The notes: generated from the letters alone by a model not told the origin. Shown: positions 44,087-54,102, numbered from the stretch's first letter. The stretch is 64,000 bases of DNA from a bacterium (GCA_029564595.1 JAKQPS010000176.1:1-64000), one strand, 5' to 3'. Program-made: numbers and translations.

Positions 44087-45850
44087 TTATTCTTTTCTTT
44101 TTAGCTCAAGCAATTTCGAGGCGAGTTGGGTCGCGAGAGCCTCGTCGCCGTCTTTCTGTGCCTTCTGTATCTGTCTTCGCAAATCGCCTAGCCGCCTTTT
44201 CTGGGCTGCTTTCACGAAGTTGTCCAGCACGCTCGTGGCTTCCTTCTCCGCCTCCTCCGCGCTCGCTCCCCCGGCCAACCGTATCCCGCTGATTATTCTG
44301 ACCGCTTCCTGCGGATGCACGGAGTTGAGAAAATCGTTCGGGGAGAACCCCCCCGTTTTTTCGCGATACTTGCGGCAGTACATGAAAAAGGCGCCGAGGT
44401 TGCGGTCGGAGAAATCCACAGGTTCGAGCCTGTCGAGCACCATCTTCGCCGCGCCCTCCGAGGAGAGCATGATTTCGAGCAGCCGTTTTTCCACTTTGAC
44501 TCCGGGAGCCATCATCCTCTCGACCTCCCCGTCAGTCTCTTCCGGCGGGCGGCCGCCGCGCCGCGATTCTCTCATCTGCAACAACGCGGTGTGCACGTTC
44601 TGCTCCGAAACGCCGAGCCGCTCGCCCAGTTTCTTCTTCTGTTCGTCCCTGAGGATGTCGTTCGGCGTCTTCTCCACGAGCGGGGCCATCTGCAACAGGG
44701 CCTCTCGCTTCTGAGCCGGAGTTTCCGCCCCTATCCTCTGTATGCTTTTTGAGAGGAAGAAATCAAAATAATCCTCGGCGGCGTCCAGCCTTGCCGCGAA
44801 AGCCTCCGGGCCGCCCTTCGTCACTATGCTGTCCGGGTCCTCCCCGTCAGGCAGAGTGACAACCCGGATGTCCATCCCCCGGTCGATTAGCATCTCTATG
44901 CCGCGCATGGACGCGCTGTCTCCGGCGATGTCCGAATCGTAAGAGAGGATGACCTTCATGCTGTAGCGGCGGACGAGGTCCACCTGAGCCGGAGTGAGAG
45001 CGGTTCCCATCGACGCCACCGCGCTCTCGAACCCTGCCCGGTGCAGCGCTATCACGTCCATGTAGCCCTCGGTAAGGATTATGCCGTGCGGGCCGACCTT
45101 CTTCTTGGCCTTGTCCAGCGCGTACACCATCTTTCCCTTGTCGAACAGAGGCGTCTCCGGCGTGTTTAGATATTTCGGCATCGCGTCTCCCCACGCCCGG
45201 CCCGCAAAACCTACCACATCCCCCACCGCGTTCGTCAGCGGGAACATCAGCCTATCCCTGAACCTGTCGTAATGCCGTCCGCTTTCGTTCACTATCACCA
45301 GCCCGGCCTGCGCCAGCTCGCCCTGCGTCACTCCGTTCTTCCCCAGAGTCCTGATTATCCCGTCCCAAGAGTCCAGCGACGCTCCGAGCTTGAACGACTT
45401 TATCTGCTCCTCCGTCACCCCCCGGTTTCCGAGATACTCCATAAATTTTTCGCCCGAGCGGGAGGCGCGCAGTACCTTGGAGAAATACCTCGACGCAAGA
45501 TCGTTGACTTTAAGCAACCTGTCTTTTATCTTTTTTCTCGGCGAGTCCGGCGACCTCGCGTCCGTCAGCGCCACCCCCGCCCTCTTCGCCAGAAACTCCA
45601 CCGCCTCCCCGAAATCCAGATTCTCAACCTCCATCACGAACGAAAAAACATCCCCGCCCTTCTGGCATCCAAAGCAGTGCCACAGCTTGCGCTCCTCGTC
45701 CACCGTGAACGACGCGTCCTTCTCCTGATGGAAAGGACATATCCCCTTGTGCTTGAACGAGCCGGCCTTCTTCAGCCTAGTGTACGACGACACCAGATCG
45801 ACTATGTTCGTGCGCTCGCGCACAAGCTCTTTTTCTTGTTCGGTCGCCAT
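44087..45850 (-). CDS. dnaG: DNA primase DnaG
   Basis: 587 residues. The CHC2 zinc ribbon uses C38, H41, C59 and C62 (GICPFHQEKDASF, WHCFGC). The TOPRIM core has ILTEGYMDVIALHRAGFESA and VILSYDSDIAG with the catalytic acids. The C-terminal DnaB-binding domain is present. It synthesises RNA primers at replication forks. It lies between glyS and rpoD, 53 bp before the latter. Confidence 0.96.
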   Translation of the reverse strand: MATEQEKELVRERTNIVDLVSSYTRLKKAGSFKHKGICPFHQEKDASFTVDEERKLWHCFGCQKGGDVFSFVMEVENLDFGEAVEFLAKRAGVALTDARSPDSPRKKIKDRLLKVNDLASRYFSKVLRASRSGEKFMEYLGNRGVTEEQIKSFKLGASLDSWDGIIRTLGKNGVTQGELAQAGLVIVNESGRHYDRFRDRLMFPLTNAVGDVVGFAGRAWGDAMPKYLNTPETPLFDKGKMVYALDKAKKKVGPHGIILTEGYMDVIALHRAGFESAVASMGTALTPAQVDLVRRYSMKVILSYDSDIAGDSASMRGIEMLIDRGMDIRVVTLPDGEDPDSIVTKGGPEAFAARLDAAEDYFDFFLSKSIQRIGAETPAQKREALLQMAPLVEKTPNDILRDEQKKKLGERLGVSEQNVHTALLQMRESRRGGRPPEETDGEVERMMAPGVKVEKRLLEIMLSSEGAAKMVLDRLEPVDFSDRNLGAFFMYCRKYREKTGGFSPNDFLNSVHPQEAVRIISGIRLAGGASAEEAEKEATSVLDNFVKAAQKRRLGDLRRQIQKAQKDGDEALATQLASKLLELKRKE

Positions 45851-45894
45851 ATCGCGCGGCCCGCCGAGTTAGAGACGGCCCGGCCGCTTCCCCG

Positions 45895-47967
45895 CTATTT
45901 TTTCACTATCATTTTGTAATCCGCTGAATTCTCTGTTATCCCCGTCAATATCTCGAACAGCATGACGCCCCTGTTCTCCCTCACGTTCTCGTCCTTGTCC
46001 ATGACGAGCACCTTGTCGAAGAACGCCGCGCCGGGAGCCGCCAGCGCGAACATCGCCCGCAGCTTGTCCGACTCTGTCGCGTTCGGGTCTTCGAGCGTCG
46101 GCTTCGCCTTCAGCCATGCCTCCCGCAGCGCCCGCTCCTCTTCCGCCTGAAATAAGTCCGGATTCACTCCTCTGCCCACAGACGGTTTCGACTTCGACAT
46201 GATGTTGGATATCCGAGTGAACACCTCCCGGAAATCCCTGAACTCCTCGGTGTCTTTGACCTCGACAATCGCGTCCGCCGCCTCGCGCTTCTTCGCCAAC
46301 GGGGCCTTTCTCGCCGCAAGCGCCTCCATCACGTCGTGCGGGTATCCGGCGGACACCATATAGTTGCGGTAACGCTCCTCAAAGAAATCGACGAGTTTTC
46401 GCCGCGAGTTTTCGTCTCCCGCTATCTCTCCGTGCCGCCCGGCAGACATCCGCGCCAAATCCTCGAAAGTGAACGGCATGTTGAACGCTTCGAGAATCCT
46501 TATAACGCCCAGCGCCGCGCGCCTTAGCTGGTACGGGTCCGCAGACCCGGTGGGAATCAACCCGACGGAGAAATATCCCGTTACGGTGTCCATCTTGTCC
46601 GCCACCGCAAGCAGCGCGCCCGCCGCGCTCGCCGCAAGCGCGTCGTCGGCAAATCTCGGCATGTAGTGCTCCTCGACCGCCTGCGCGACCTCGGTCTTTC
46701 CGCCCTCGGCGAGTATATAATATTTCCCGACCGTCCCCTGTATTTCGGTGTACTCGAAAACCATCTGGGAGGCCAAGTCGGCCTTCATCAGTGAAGCGGC
46801 CTCGACCGCCGTCCGCACATCCTCCGCAGCCGCGCCCCAGCCCGCTCCTAAATCCTGAACCAGCCCCTTTACCCTCTCCTGCTTGTCCCACAGCGAGCCG
46901 AGCTTGTCCTGAAACGTTATCCTCTTCAAAGACTCCGCTCTGTCTTTCATTGAAGTCTTCATATCCTCGTCGTAAAAGAACTTCGCGTCCTTCAGCCGGG
47001 AGTTCAGCACCCGCTCGTATCCCTCGATTACTTTTTTGCTTTCCGTCAACGGAGCGTTCATCGCCACGACGAACTCCGGGAGCATCCGCCCGGTCGCCGG
47101 GTCTGAAACCGGAAAATACCTCTGGTTTTTCTTTATGCAGATAATCAGGACTTCCGGCGGCAGCTCTGTGAACTCGACCGGGAAAGTCCCGATGGCGGCG
47201 TATGGATATTCGACAAGGAAATTGACTTCGTCGAGCAGTTCGCCGGGCATATATGGATTTCCCCGCGCCAGCCCCGTCGCCGCTTGTCGTATCATCTCCC
47301 GCCGCCGCCTGTGGTCTGCCACCACTCCCGCCGCCTCAAGCTTCTCGAAATAATCCGGGATGGACGACACCTTGATTTTTTTCGAGCCGTGCCAGCGGTT
47401 GCCGTATGTGAAGGGGCCGCACGGCAGGCCGTTGAAACCGGCGCGGACTGGCTTGTTTGCGTAAAGCAACAATATCCAGCGGGCCGGGCGCGCGAACCTC
47501 GCGGGCCTCACGTCCCACCTCATGCTCTTGGGAAACGCCAGCCGCTCGAATATGAACTTCGGAAGCTCCGCCAGCGCGGCGGCGGTTTTGCCGCCCTTTT
47601 CCTTCTTCACCATGAACAGGTAGTCGCCCCTGTCGGTGGGCCTGATTTCGAGCTGTTTTAGCGAGCCGCCGCGCGATTCGGCGAACTTCGCCGCCGCCTC
47701 GTTAAACGAGCCGTCCGGGGCGAGCGCCGCCTTCGACGGCGGCCCCTTTATCTCGATGACCATGTCGTCCTGCCTGTCCGCAACCGCCTCCGCCGTCAGC
47801 GCCAGCCGCCGCGGCGTGCCGAACGTCTTCGTTTCTCCGCGGGAAATTCGGTTCTTCTCGCAGAACTCGGCGAACAGTTCTTCCATTCGTTTCAGCGCCG
47901 GCGCCACGTATCCGGCGGGTATTTCCTCGCATCCTATCTCAAGCAGAAGGTCGTGTTTTTCCGTCAC
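45895..47967 (-). CDS. glyS: Glycyl-tRNA synthetase beta subunit
   Basis: 690 residues. The start LLLEIGCEEIPAGYVAPAL and GTPRRLALTAEAV, WILLLYANKPV, LPPEVLIICIKKNQRYFPV and DKMDTVTGYFSVGLIPTGSA are family landmarks, and the HD-like and anticodon-binding C-terminal domains follow. The alpha subunit gene glyQ normally lies directly upstream; here its place is taken by a PPDK-like gene, 18 bp upstream. GlyQ must be encoded elsewhere for the tetramer to form. Confidence 0.93.
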   Translation of the reverse strand: MTEKHDLLLEIGCEEIPAGYVAPALKRMEELFAEFCEKNRISRGETKTFGTPRRLALTAEAVADRQDDMVIEIKGPPSKAALAPDGSFNEAAAKFAESRGGSLKQLEIRPTDRGDYLFMVKKEKGGKTAAALAELPKFIFERLAFPKSMRWDVRPARFARPARWILLLYANKPVRAGFNGLPCGPFTYGNRWHGSKKIKVSSIPDYFEKLEAAGVVADHRRRREMIRQAATGLARGNPYMPGELLDEVNFLVEYPYAAIGTFPVEFTELPPEVLIICIKKNQRYFPVSDPATGRMLPEFVVAMNAPLTESKKVIEGYERVLNSRLKDAKFFYDEDMKTSMKDRAESLKRITFQDKLGSLWDKQERVKGLVQDLGAGWGAAAEDVRTAVEAASLMKADLASQMVFEYTEIQGTVGKYYILAEGGKTEVAQAVEEHYMPRFADDALAASAAGALLAVADKMDTVTGYFSVGLIPTGSADPYQLRRAALGVIRILEAFNMPFTFEDLARMSAGRHGEIAGDENSRRKLVDFFEERYRNYMVSAGYPHDVMEALAARKAPLAKKREAADAIVEVKDTEEFRDFREVFTRISNIMSKSKPSVGRGVNPDLFQAEEERALREAWLKAKPTLEDPNATESDKLRAMFALAAPGAAFFDKVLVMDKDENVRENRGVMLFEILTGITENSADYKMIVKK

Positions 47968-47985
47968 GTTAAAATCTCCGATTGG

Positions 47986-50646
47986 TTATTGTGGGGAGCC
48001 GCCCTTGCCGAACTGGAGCTTGAGCGCGGCCTGCGCCGCCGCAAGCCTCGCCACCGGCACCAGATGCGGCGCGCAGCTTATGTAGTGTATTCCAAGCTTG
48101 TGGCAGAACTCGACCGACGACGGATCCGCCCCGTGTTCCCCGCTCAATCCGAGGAACAGCTTCGGCTTCGCCCTCAGCCCGTCCGCCACCGCTATCCCTA
48201 TCAGCCTCCCGACCCCGTCCGGGTCGAGTTTGTGGAACGGGTTGTATTCCATTATCCGCTCGACGAGATAGTGTCCGAGGAACTTGTGCTCCGCGTCGTC
48301 CCGGCTTATCCCGTAAGTTGTCTGTGTCAGATCGTTAGTTCCGAAGGAGAAGAAATCCGCGTGTTCAGCCAGAGCGGCGGCGGTCAGCGCGGCCCTCGGA
48401 ACCTCTATGAGCGCCCCCACCGAATACGGAATGTCCATCCCTCGCGCCTTCATCGTCTCCGACGCCGTCTCGTCTATCATCCGCCTCACCAGCGCCAGCT
48501 CGTTGACGTGCCCCACCAGCGGTATCAGCAGAGACGGCCACACGGGCGTCCCCTCCGCCGTCGCGTCGCACGCCGACTCGAACACCGCCTCCACCTGCAT
48601 CCTGATTATTTCCGGCCTCACTATCCCCAGCCTGCACCCGCGCAGCCCCAGCATCGGGTTCACCTCGCGGTTGGACATCACCCTTTGCAGCAGCGCCTCC
48701 TTGAGTTTCATCGCCTCGGTCTTCACCCCGTTGCGCCGCATCTCCATCACGTCGCTCATCAGCGGATCGATGTCCGGCATGAACTCGTGCAGCGGCGGGT
48801 CCAGCAGCCGCACGATAAGCGGCCTTCCGTTCAGCGTCTTGAATATCTCAGCAAAATCGCTCTTCTGTATCTCTTTCAGCCTGTCCAGCAGTTCCGCCTG
48901 CTCCGACGGCTCTTCGGTCAGCACCAGAGCCTGCATTACCGGCAGCCTGTTGGCCGCCATGAACATCGCCTCGGTCCGGCACAGCCCTATCCCCTCGGCC
49001 CCGAAATCCTCCACCGCCCTCCTCACGTCCTCCGGCGTGTCCGCGTTTCCTCTCACGCCCAGCGTCTTTATCTCGTCCGCCCACGACAGCAGCGCGCTGA
49101 ACTCTTCTCCTATCGTCGTTTCCCTAGTCTTCACCGTTCCCGCGTACACCCGGCCTGTGTTCCCGTCGATGGTTATCGCCTTTTCCTCGCCGACCGTCGT
49201 GTTCCCGACAGTGAAAGTCCGGCTCTCTAAATCGATGGAAATATCCGGGCAGGAAAACACGCATGGTTTTCCGGCGCGCCGGATCAGCCCGAAAGCGTGG
49301 CCCGACATGTTTCCTCCGGCGATTAGAAGCCCGTCGGCGTCCGCGAGACCTTCAAGGTCTTCCGGGCGCGCGTCCGGCCTCACAAGCACTACCTCCCGCC
49401 GGCTGTCCTTTATCTGTTTGGCCTTCGCCGCGTCGAGCGCGACCAGCCCGTACACCGCCCCCGGAGAGCCGCCCCGCCCCCGCGTCAGGCTCCTCGCCTG
49501 CGCCTCCGGGTCGATATACCTGAACAGCAACTGACCCAAACTCTCCGGCGACACCCGCAGCACGGCCTCCTCTCGGGTGATCAGCCCCTCTCCCGCCATG
49601 TCCACCGCCGTCTTCACCATCGCCGTCGCGGTGCACTCCGCGTCCCTCGTCTGCAGAAAATATATCTTCCCGCGCTCTATCGTGAACTCGATTTCCTGAA
49701 CCGTCCTGTAATGTTTTTCCAGAAGGGCCATCGCCTCGCGCAACCGCGCCGCCGCCTGCGGAAAATCCTCCGCCAGATGGTCCGACACGGACCGGGGCGT
49801 CCTCCGCCCTTCCTGTATCTCCTCGCCCTGCGCCATTATCAGATAGTTGCCCGACGGCTTGTTGTCTCCGTATATCGGATTGCGCGTGAACACAGAGCCG
49901 ACCGCCGAGTCCGGGCCGAGGTTGCCGAACCGCATCGCCTGAACCACCACCGCCGTCCCGTTTTTGTGCGGCATCCTTCTGAGATTTCTGTACGTCTTCG
50001 CCTGCGGGCTGTTCCACGACAGGAACACCGCCTCGATAGCGTCCCTGAGCTGCTCTCGCGGGTCGCTCGGTATCCCCCTGCCCCGGTTCTTTTTGATTAT
50101 CCCCAGAAACCGCTCGCCGAGCCGCTTGAGGTGCTCGTGGCTCAGGCGCTCCGGCGACTGGACGCCCGCCCGGTCGAACTGCGCCCGGATCGCCTCGTCG
50201 AACTCCCTCGCGTCCAGCCCGAACACCGCCCGGCCGTATATCCTCGCGAATCGCTGCCAGCAGTCGTACGCGAACCTCGCGTCCCCCGTCTCGTTTATCA
50301 GCGCCAGAACCGTCTGCGGGTTCATCCCGAGGTCCAGCATCGTCTCCATCATTCCGGGCATGGACGCCGCCGCGCCCGACCTCACCGACAACAGCAGCGG
50401 CCTCTCCGCCCCTCCGTACGTCCGCCCCGTCTTCCCCTCTATCTCCGCCACTCCCTCCAGCGCCTTCTCCATCATCTCGTCGGATATCTTCCCGCCGTTG
50501 TCCAAAAACGCCCGGCACTCGGCTGTCGAGATAATGAAACCCGGAGGAATCTCAAGTCCCAGCCGGAACATGTCTCCCAGCGCGGCCCCTTTAAGCCCCA
50601 GTTCTTCTACCCTGTCAAACGACGCCTGCTCTATCGGTATTATCAT
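47986..50646 (-). CDS. Divergent pyruvate, phosphate dikinase-like protein
   Basis: 886 residues with all three PPDK domains. The ATP-grasp part has LKGAALGDMFRLGLEIPPGF and VRSGAAASMPGMMET. The swivel domain has GGNMSGHAFGLIRRAGKPCV with H450. The PEP/pyruvate barrel has GLCRTEAMF, NPMLGLRGCRLG and FFSFGTNDLTQTTYG. The swivel motif departs from the standard GGMTSHAAVVAR: histidine remains but the regulatory Thr-Ser pair reads Ser-Gly. A second, canonical PPDK lies 600 bp away on the other strand, so this paralogue may have a changed partner or regulation. Its start overlaps the mazG stop (ATGA). Confidence 0.85.
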   Translation of the reverse strand: MIIPIEQASFDRVEELGLKGAALGDMFRLGLEIPPGFIISTAECRAFLDNGGKISDEMMEKALEGVAEIEGKTGRTYGGAERPLLLSVRSGAAASMPGMMETMLDLGMNPQTVLALINETGDARFAYDCWQRFARIYGRAVFGLDAREFDEAIRAQFDRAGVQSPERLSHEHLKRLGERFLGIIKKNRGRGIPSDPREQLRDAIEAVFLSWNSPQAKTYRNLRRMPHKNGTAVVVQAMRFGNLGPDSAVGSVFTRNPIYGDNKPSGNYLIMAQGEEIQEGRRTPRSVSDHLAEDFPQAAARLREAMALLEKHYRTVQEIEFTIERGKIYFLQTRDAECTATAMVKTAVDMAGEGLITREEAVLRVSPESLGQLLFRYIDPEAQARSLTRGRGGSPGAVYGLVALDAAKAKQIKDSRREVVLVRPDARPEDLEGLADADGLLIAGGNMSGHAFGLIRRAGKPCVFSCPDISIDLESRTFTVGNTTVGEEKAITIDGNTGRVYAGTVKTRETTIGEEFSALLSWADEIKTLGVRGNADTPEDVRRAVEDFGAEGIGLCRTEAMFMAANRLPVMQALVLTEEPSEQAELLDRLKEIQKSDFAEIFKTLNGRPLIVRLLDPPLHEFMPDIDPLMSDVMEMRRNGVKTEAMKLKEALLQRVMSNREVNPMLGLRGCRLGIVRPEIIRMQVEAVFESACDATAEGTPVWPSLLIPLVGHVNELALVRRMIDETASETMKARGMDIPYSVGALIEVPRAALTAAALAEHADFFSFGTNDLTQTTYGISRDDAEHKFLGHYLVERIMEYNPFHKLDPDGVGRLIGIAVADGLRAKPKLFLGLSGEHGADPSSVEFCHKLGIHYISCAPHLVPVARLAAAQAALKLQFGKGGSPQ

Positions 50647-51029
50647 TTTTCGCCGCGGCCCGCCTTCTCGGCCTCTTTTATTTTTTTCCAGTTGTCCACT
50701 ATCTCGCTCTCAGTCTCGAACTTCGCGTCCCCGAACACGTGCGGATGCCTACGGATTATCTTCTCGGATATCGATTTCACGCAGTCGTCGAAAGAGAACC
50801 TTCCCTCTTCCTCGGCCACCCGCGCCATCATGCTCACTATCAAAAGCACGTCCCCAAGCTCCTCGCACACATGCGCGTCGTCGCCCTCGGACACCGCCTC
50901 CACCGCCTCGGCGGACTCCTCCGTCAGATACGGAGCCAGCGTGCTCAGAGTCTGCTTCTTGTCCCACGGGCATCCGTCCTCGCCCCTCAGCGCCGCCACC
51001 AGTCCTCTGAATTCCTCGAAAGCCGTCAT
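50643..51029 (-). CDS. mazG: MazG-family nucleotide pyrophosphohydrolase
   Basis: 128 residues, a single MazG domain rather than the two of E. coli MazG (263). FEEFRGLVAALRGEDGCPWD, the EESAE...EELGD metal-binding pattern and RRHPHVFGD are typical. The enzyme removes pyrophosphate from (d)NTPs. ATG at 51029 has GGAAG upstream; the frame is open further, but that region overlaps its promoter. It is the first gene of the minus-strand run and is coupled to the PPDK-like gene by ATGA overlap. Confidence 0.9.
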   Translation of the reverse strand: MTAFEEFRGLVAALRGEDGCPWDKKQTLSTLAPYLTEESAEAVEAVSEGDDAHVCEELGDVLLIVSMMARVAEEEGRFSFDDCVKSISEKIIRRHPHVFGDAKFETESEIVDNWKKIKEAEKAGRGEK

Positions 51030-51057
51030 CCCCGCTTCCTTCCCTTGAAAGTAGCAT

Positions 51058-51086
51058 ATTGTAATATATGAATATTCAAAACTCAA
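51058..51086 (-). promoter_or_regulatory. Promoter of mazG and the downstream minus-strand run
   Basis: On the minus strand TTGAGT (51086-51081) and TACAAT (51063-51058) are separated by 17 bp. It is the only clear promoter at the head of the mazG-PPDK-glyS-dnaG-rpoD series. Confidence 0.6.
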
Positions 51087-51135
51087 TTGCGGCGCGCGCC
51101 GCGCTTCCACCGCCGACGCTCTCCGCGCCCGGCGA

Positions 51136-51164
51136 TTGACAACGCGCTTCCGTTTTCGTAATAT
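51136..51164 (+). promoter_or_regulatory. Promoter of the canonical ppdK
   Basis: A perfect TTGACA (51136-51141) and TAATAT (51159-51164) are 17 bp apart. Transcription would start near 51171, giving a leader of about 85 nt. It stands back to back with the mazG promoter. Confidence 0.7.
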
Positions 51165-51255
51165 GAACGTTACGTCTGATATGAACAACAAACGACAAAA
51201 ATATGAACGGCGTCGGCCCGCACACGGCGGAGGCGGCGCGTTCAGGGAGGCTCTC

Positions 51256-54039
51256 ATGAAAGGAAAATACGTTTACTTTTTCGGAGACGGCAAGGCAGAC
51301 GGCAACGCGGAAATGAAGAACCTGCTCGGCGGCAAGGGCGCGAACTTGGCTGAGATGGTCAGCCTCGGCATCCCTGTCCCCCCGGGGTTCACCGTCACCA
51401 CAGAAGTCTGCACATACTACTACGCCAACGGAAAGAAATACCCCTCCGAACTCAAGGCGCAGGTTAACGCCGCCCTCGCAAAATGCGAGAAAATCATGGG
51501 GGCCAAATACGGCGACCCGGCCAATCCCCTGCTCATGAGCGTCCGCTCCGGCTCCCGGCGATCCATGCCCGGCATGATGGAGACCGTTCTTAACCTCGGC
51601 CTCACCACCAAAACCATTCCCGGCATGATCAAACTCACCGGCAACGAGCGCTTCGTCTACGACGCCTACCGCCGCCTCATCCAGATGTACTCGGATGTCG
51701 TTATGGAAAAAGCCGCAGGCATCGAGCCTGCCGAAGACAGAGGCATCCGCGTCCAACTCGAACACGAACTCGAAAAAGTCAAAAAAGCCCGAGGCATAAA
51801 ATTCGACTCCGAACTCTCCGCCGACGACCTCAAAAAACTCACCGACACCTACAAGAAACTCATCAAGAAAGTCCTCGGCAAGGAGTTCCCGGACGACGCC
51901 CAAGCCCAGATATGGGGCGGCATCGGCGCAGTCTTCCAGTCGTGGAACGGCAGGCGCGCAGTCAACTACCGCCGCATCGAAGGCATCCCGGAAGACTGGG
52001 GAACCGCCGTCAACGTCCAGACTATGGTGTTCGGCAACATGGGCGACAACTCCGCCACCGGCGTCGCTTTCACCCGCAACCCCGCAACCGGCGACCCCCA
52101 CTTCTACGGCGAATGGCTCACCAACGCTCAGGGCGAGGACGTCGTGGCCGGCATCCGCACCCCCAACCCGCTCAACCTCTACATGAAGCACGAGAACGAC
52201 TCAGGCCAGATAAGCCTCGAAGAAAAATATCCAAAACTCTACGCCCAGCTCGACTCCATCAGGAAACGGCTTGAAAAACATTACAGCGATATGCAGGACA
52301 TCGAGTTCACCATTCAGGACGGCAGGCTCTGGATGCTCCAGACCCGCGTCGGCAAACGCAACGGCGTCGCCGCCGTCCGCATGGCGGTCGATATGGCTAA
52401 TGAGAAACTCATCTCGCGCGAGGAAGCCGTGCTGCGCGTAAACCCGGAACAGTTGACCGAGCTTCTGCTGCCGATGCTCGACCCGGCCGCAGAGAAAAAA
52501 GCGCAGGTCATCGCCCGCGGACTGCCCGCAGGCCCCGGCGGCGCTTCAGGCAAAGTCGTCCTCAACGCCGACCGCGCCGAACACGCCCGCGCCAAAGGCG
52601 AAAACGTCATACTCGTTCGCAGCGAAACTTCCCCGGAAGACGTCCACGGCATGCACGCCGCTCAAGCCATCCTCACCGCCAAAGGCGGCATGACCAGTCA
52701 TGCAGCCCTCGTCGCCAGAGGCTGGGGCAAATGCTGCGTCGTCGGCTGCTCGGCTCTCGACATCGATTACGAAAAACGCGTCGTCCGCGTCGCCGGTCTA
52801 ACTATTAAGGAAGGCGACATCATAACCCTCAACGGAACCAAAGGCCTCGTCTACAAGGGCGCTCTGCCCCTGCTGCCCGCAGACCCTGACACGAATCCTT
52901 TTTATAAGCAGATTATGAAATGGGCAGACGGTTTCAGACGGCTCCGCGTCCGCACCAACGCAGACCGCCCGGTTGACGCGCAGCGCGCAGTCGCATTCGG
53001 AGCCGAAGGCATCGGCCTCTGCCGCACCGAACACATGTTCTTCGGCGACGACCGCATCAAACCCATGCGCGAAATGATACTCGCCGACACGCTGGAAAAA
53101 CGGCAGACTGCTCTCGCCAAACTCCTGCCCCTCCAGAAAAAAGACTTCTACGAAATTTTCGTCGCCATGAACGGCAGACCCGTCACCGTCCGCCTGCTCG
53201 ACCCGCCGCTCCACGAGTTCCTGCCCTCCCGCGAAGAGCTTATGGTTGATATCGCCAAACTCGAAATCACCAGCCCCAAATCGCCAAAACTCAAATCCAT
53301 GCGCGCGCTGCTCGACCGCGTTCAGGAACTCCACGAGTTCAACCCCATGCTCGGCCTGAGAGGCATCAGGCTCGGACTGACTATGCCCGAAATCACCGTC
53401 ATGCAGGTTACCGCCATCATGGAAGCCGCTTGCGACATGGTCAAGGCCAAAAAAACCGTCCGACCCGAAATAATGATCCCGCTCACCGGCCACATCAACG
53501 AGATGCGCGCCGCGTTCGACATCACCGAAAAAACCTGCAAGGAAGTCGTCAAACGCCGCGGCGTCAAACCAAGCTACCTCATAGGCACGATGATCGAAGT
53601 GCCCCGCGCCGCCGTCACCGCCGACGAAATCGCCTCCTGCGCTCAGTTCTTCTCCTTCGGCACCAACGACCTCACTCAGATGACATTCGGCTACAGCCGC
53701 GACGACGCCGGCAAATTCATAAAGCCCTACCTCGAAAACAAAATCCTGCCCGAAGACCCCTTCCAGACGCTCGACCAAGACGGCGTAGGCAGGCTCATCA
53801 AACAGGCCGTGGAACTCGGCAGGGGCGTACGCAAGGACATCCACATCGGCATCTGCGGCGAACACGGCGGAGACCCCAAATCAATAGGCTTCTGCCACCG
53901 AACGGGTTTCGACTACGTTAGCTGCTCCCCGTTCAGAGTCCCCATCGCCCGCTTCGCCGCCGCGCACGCCGCCTTAAACGAAAAATCCTCCGCCCCGGCT
54001 AAAACCGCAAAACGCTCCTGCCGCAAACGCGGAAGATAA
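51256..54039 (+). CDS. ppdK: Pyruvate, phosphate dikinase
   Basis: 927 residues starting MKGKYVYFFGDGKADGNAEM; ATG 51256 has GGGAGG five bases upstream. The ATP-binding part has LLGGKGANLAEMVSLGIPVP and SVRSGSRRSMPGMMET. The phosphocarrier motif KGGMTSHAALVARGWGK has H482 with the usual Thr and Ser before it. The PEP barrel has GLCRTEHMFF, NPMLGLRGIRLG and FFSFGTNDLTQMTFGYSRDD, and the catalytic cysteine in GICGEHGGDP. It interconverts ATP, phosphate and pyruvate with AMP, pyrophosphate and PEP, working in glycolysis or gluconeogenesis. A terminator follows. Confidence 0.95.
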   Translation: MKGKYVYFFGDGKADGNAEMKNLLGGKGANLAEMVSLGIPVPPGFTVTTEVCTYYYANGKKYPSELKAQVNAALAKCEKIMGAKYGDPANPLLMSVRSGSRRSMPGMMETVLNLGLTTKTIPGMIKLTGNERFVYDAYRRLIQMYSDVVMEKAAGIEPAEDRGIRVQLEHELEKVKKARGIKFDSELSADDLKKLTDTYKKLIKKVLGKEFPDDAQAQIWGGIGAVFQSWNGRRAVNYRRIEGIPEDWGTAVNVQTMVFGNMGDNSATGVAFTRNPATGDPHFYGEWLTNAQGEDVVAGIRTPNPLNLYMKHENDSGQISLEEKYPKLYAQLDSIRKRLEKHYSDMQDIEFTIQDGRLWMLQTRVGKRNGVAAVRMAVDMANEKLISREEAVLRVNPEQLTELLLPMLDPAAEKKAQVIARGLPAGPGGASGKVVLNADRAEHARAKGENVILVRSETSPEDVHGMHAAQAILTAKGGMTSHAALVARGWGKCCVVGCSALDIDYEKRVVRVAGLTIKEGDIITLNGTKGLVYKGALPLLPADPDTNPFYKQIMKWADGFRRLRVRTNADRPVDAQRAVAFGAEGIGLCRTEHMFFGDDRIKPMREMILADTLEKRQTALAKLLPLQKKDFYEIFVAMNGRPVTVRLLDPPLHEFLPSREELMVDIAKLEITSPKSPKLKSMRALLDRVQELHEFNPMLGLRGIRLGLTMPEITVMQVTAIMEAACDMVKAKKTVRPEIMIPLTGHINEMRAAFDITEKTCKEVVKRRGVKPSYLIGTMIEVPRAAVTADEIASCAQFFSFGTNDLTQMTFGYSRDDAGKFIKPYLENKILPEDPFQTLDQDGVGRLIKQAVELGRGVRKDIHIGICGEHGGDPKSIGFCHRTGFDYVSCSPFRVPIARFAAAHAALNEKSSAPAKTAKRSCRKRGR

Positions 54040-54068
54040 CCGCCCTTTCTTCTATTTCAACCACAATG

Positions 54069-54102
54069 AACTCTCCGCTTTCCAGCGGAGAGTTCTTTTT
54101 TT
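54069..54102 (+). terminator. Intrinsic terminator after ppdK
   Basis: AACTCTCCGCT-TTCC-AGCGGAGAGTT forms an 11-bp stem with a four-base loop, followed by C and a T-run of eight bases. Confidence 0.9.
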
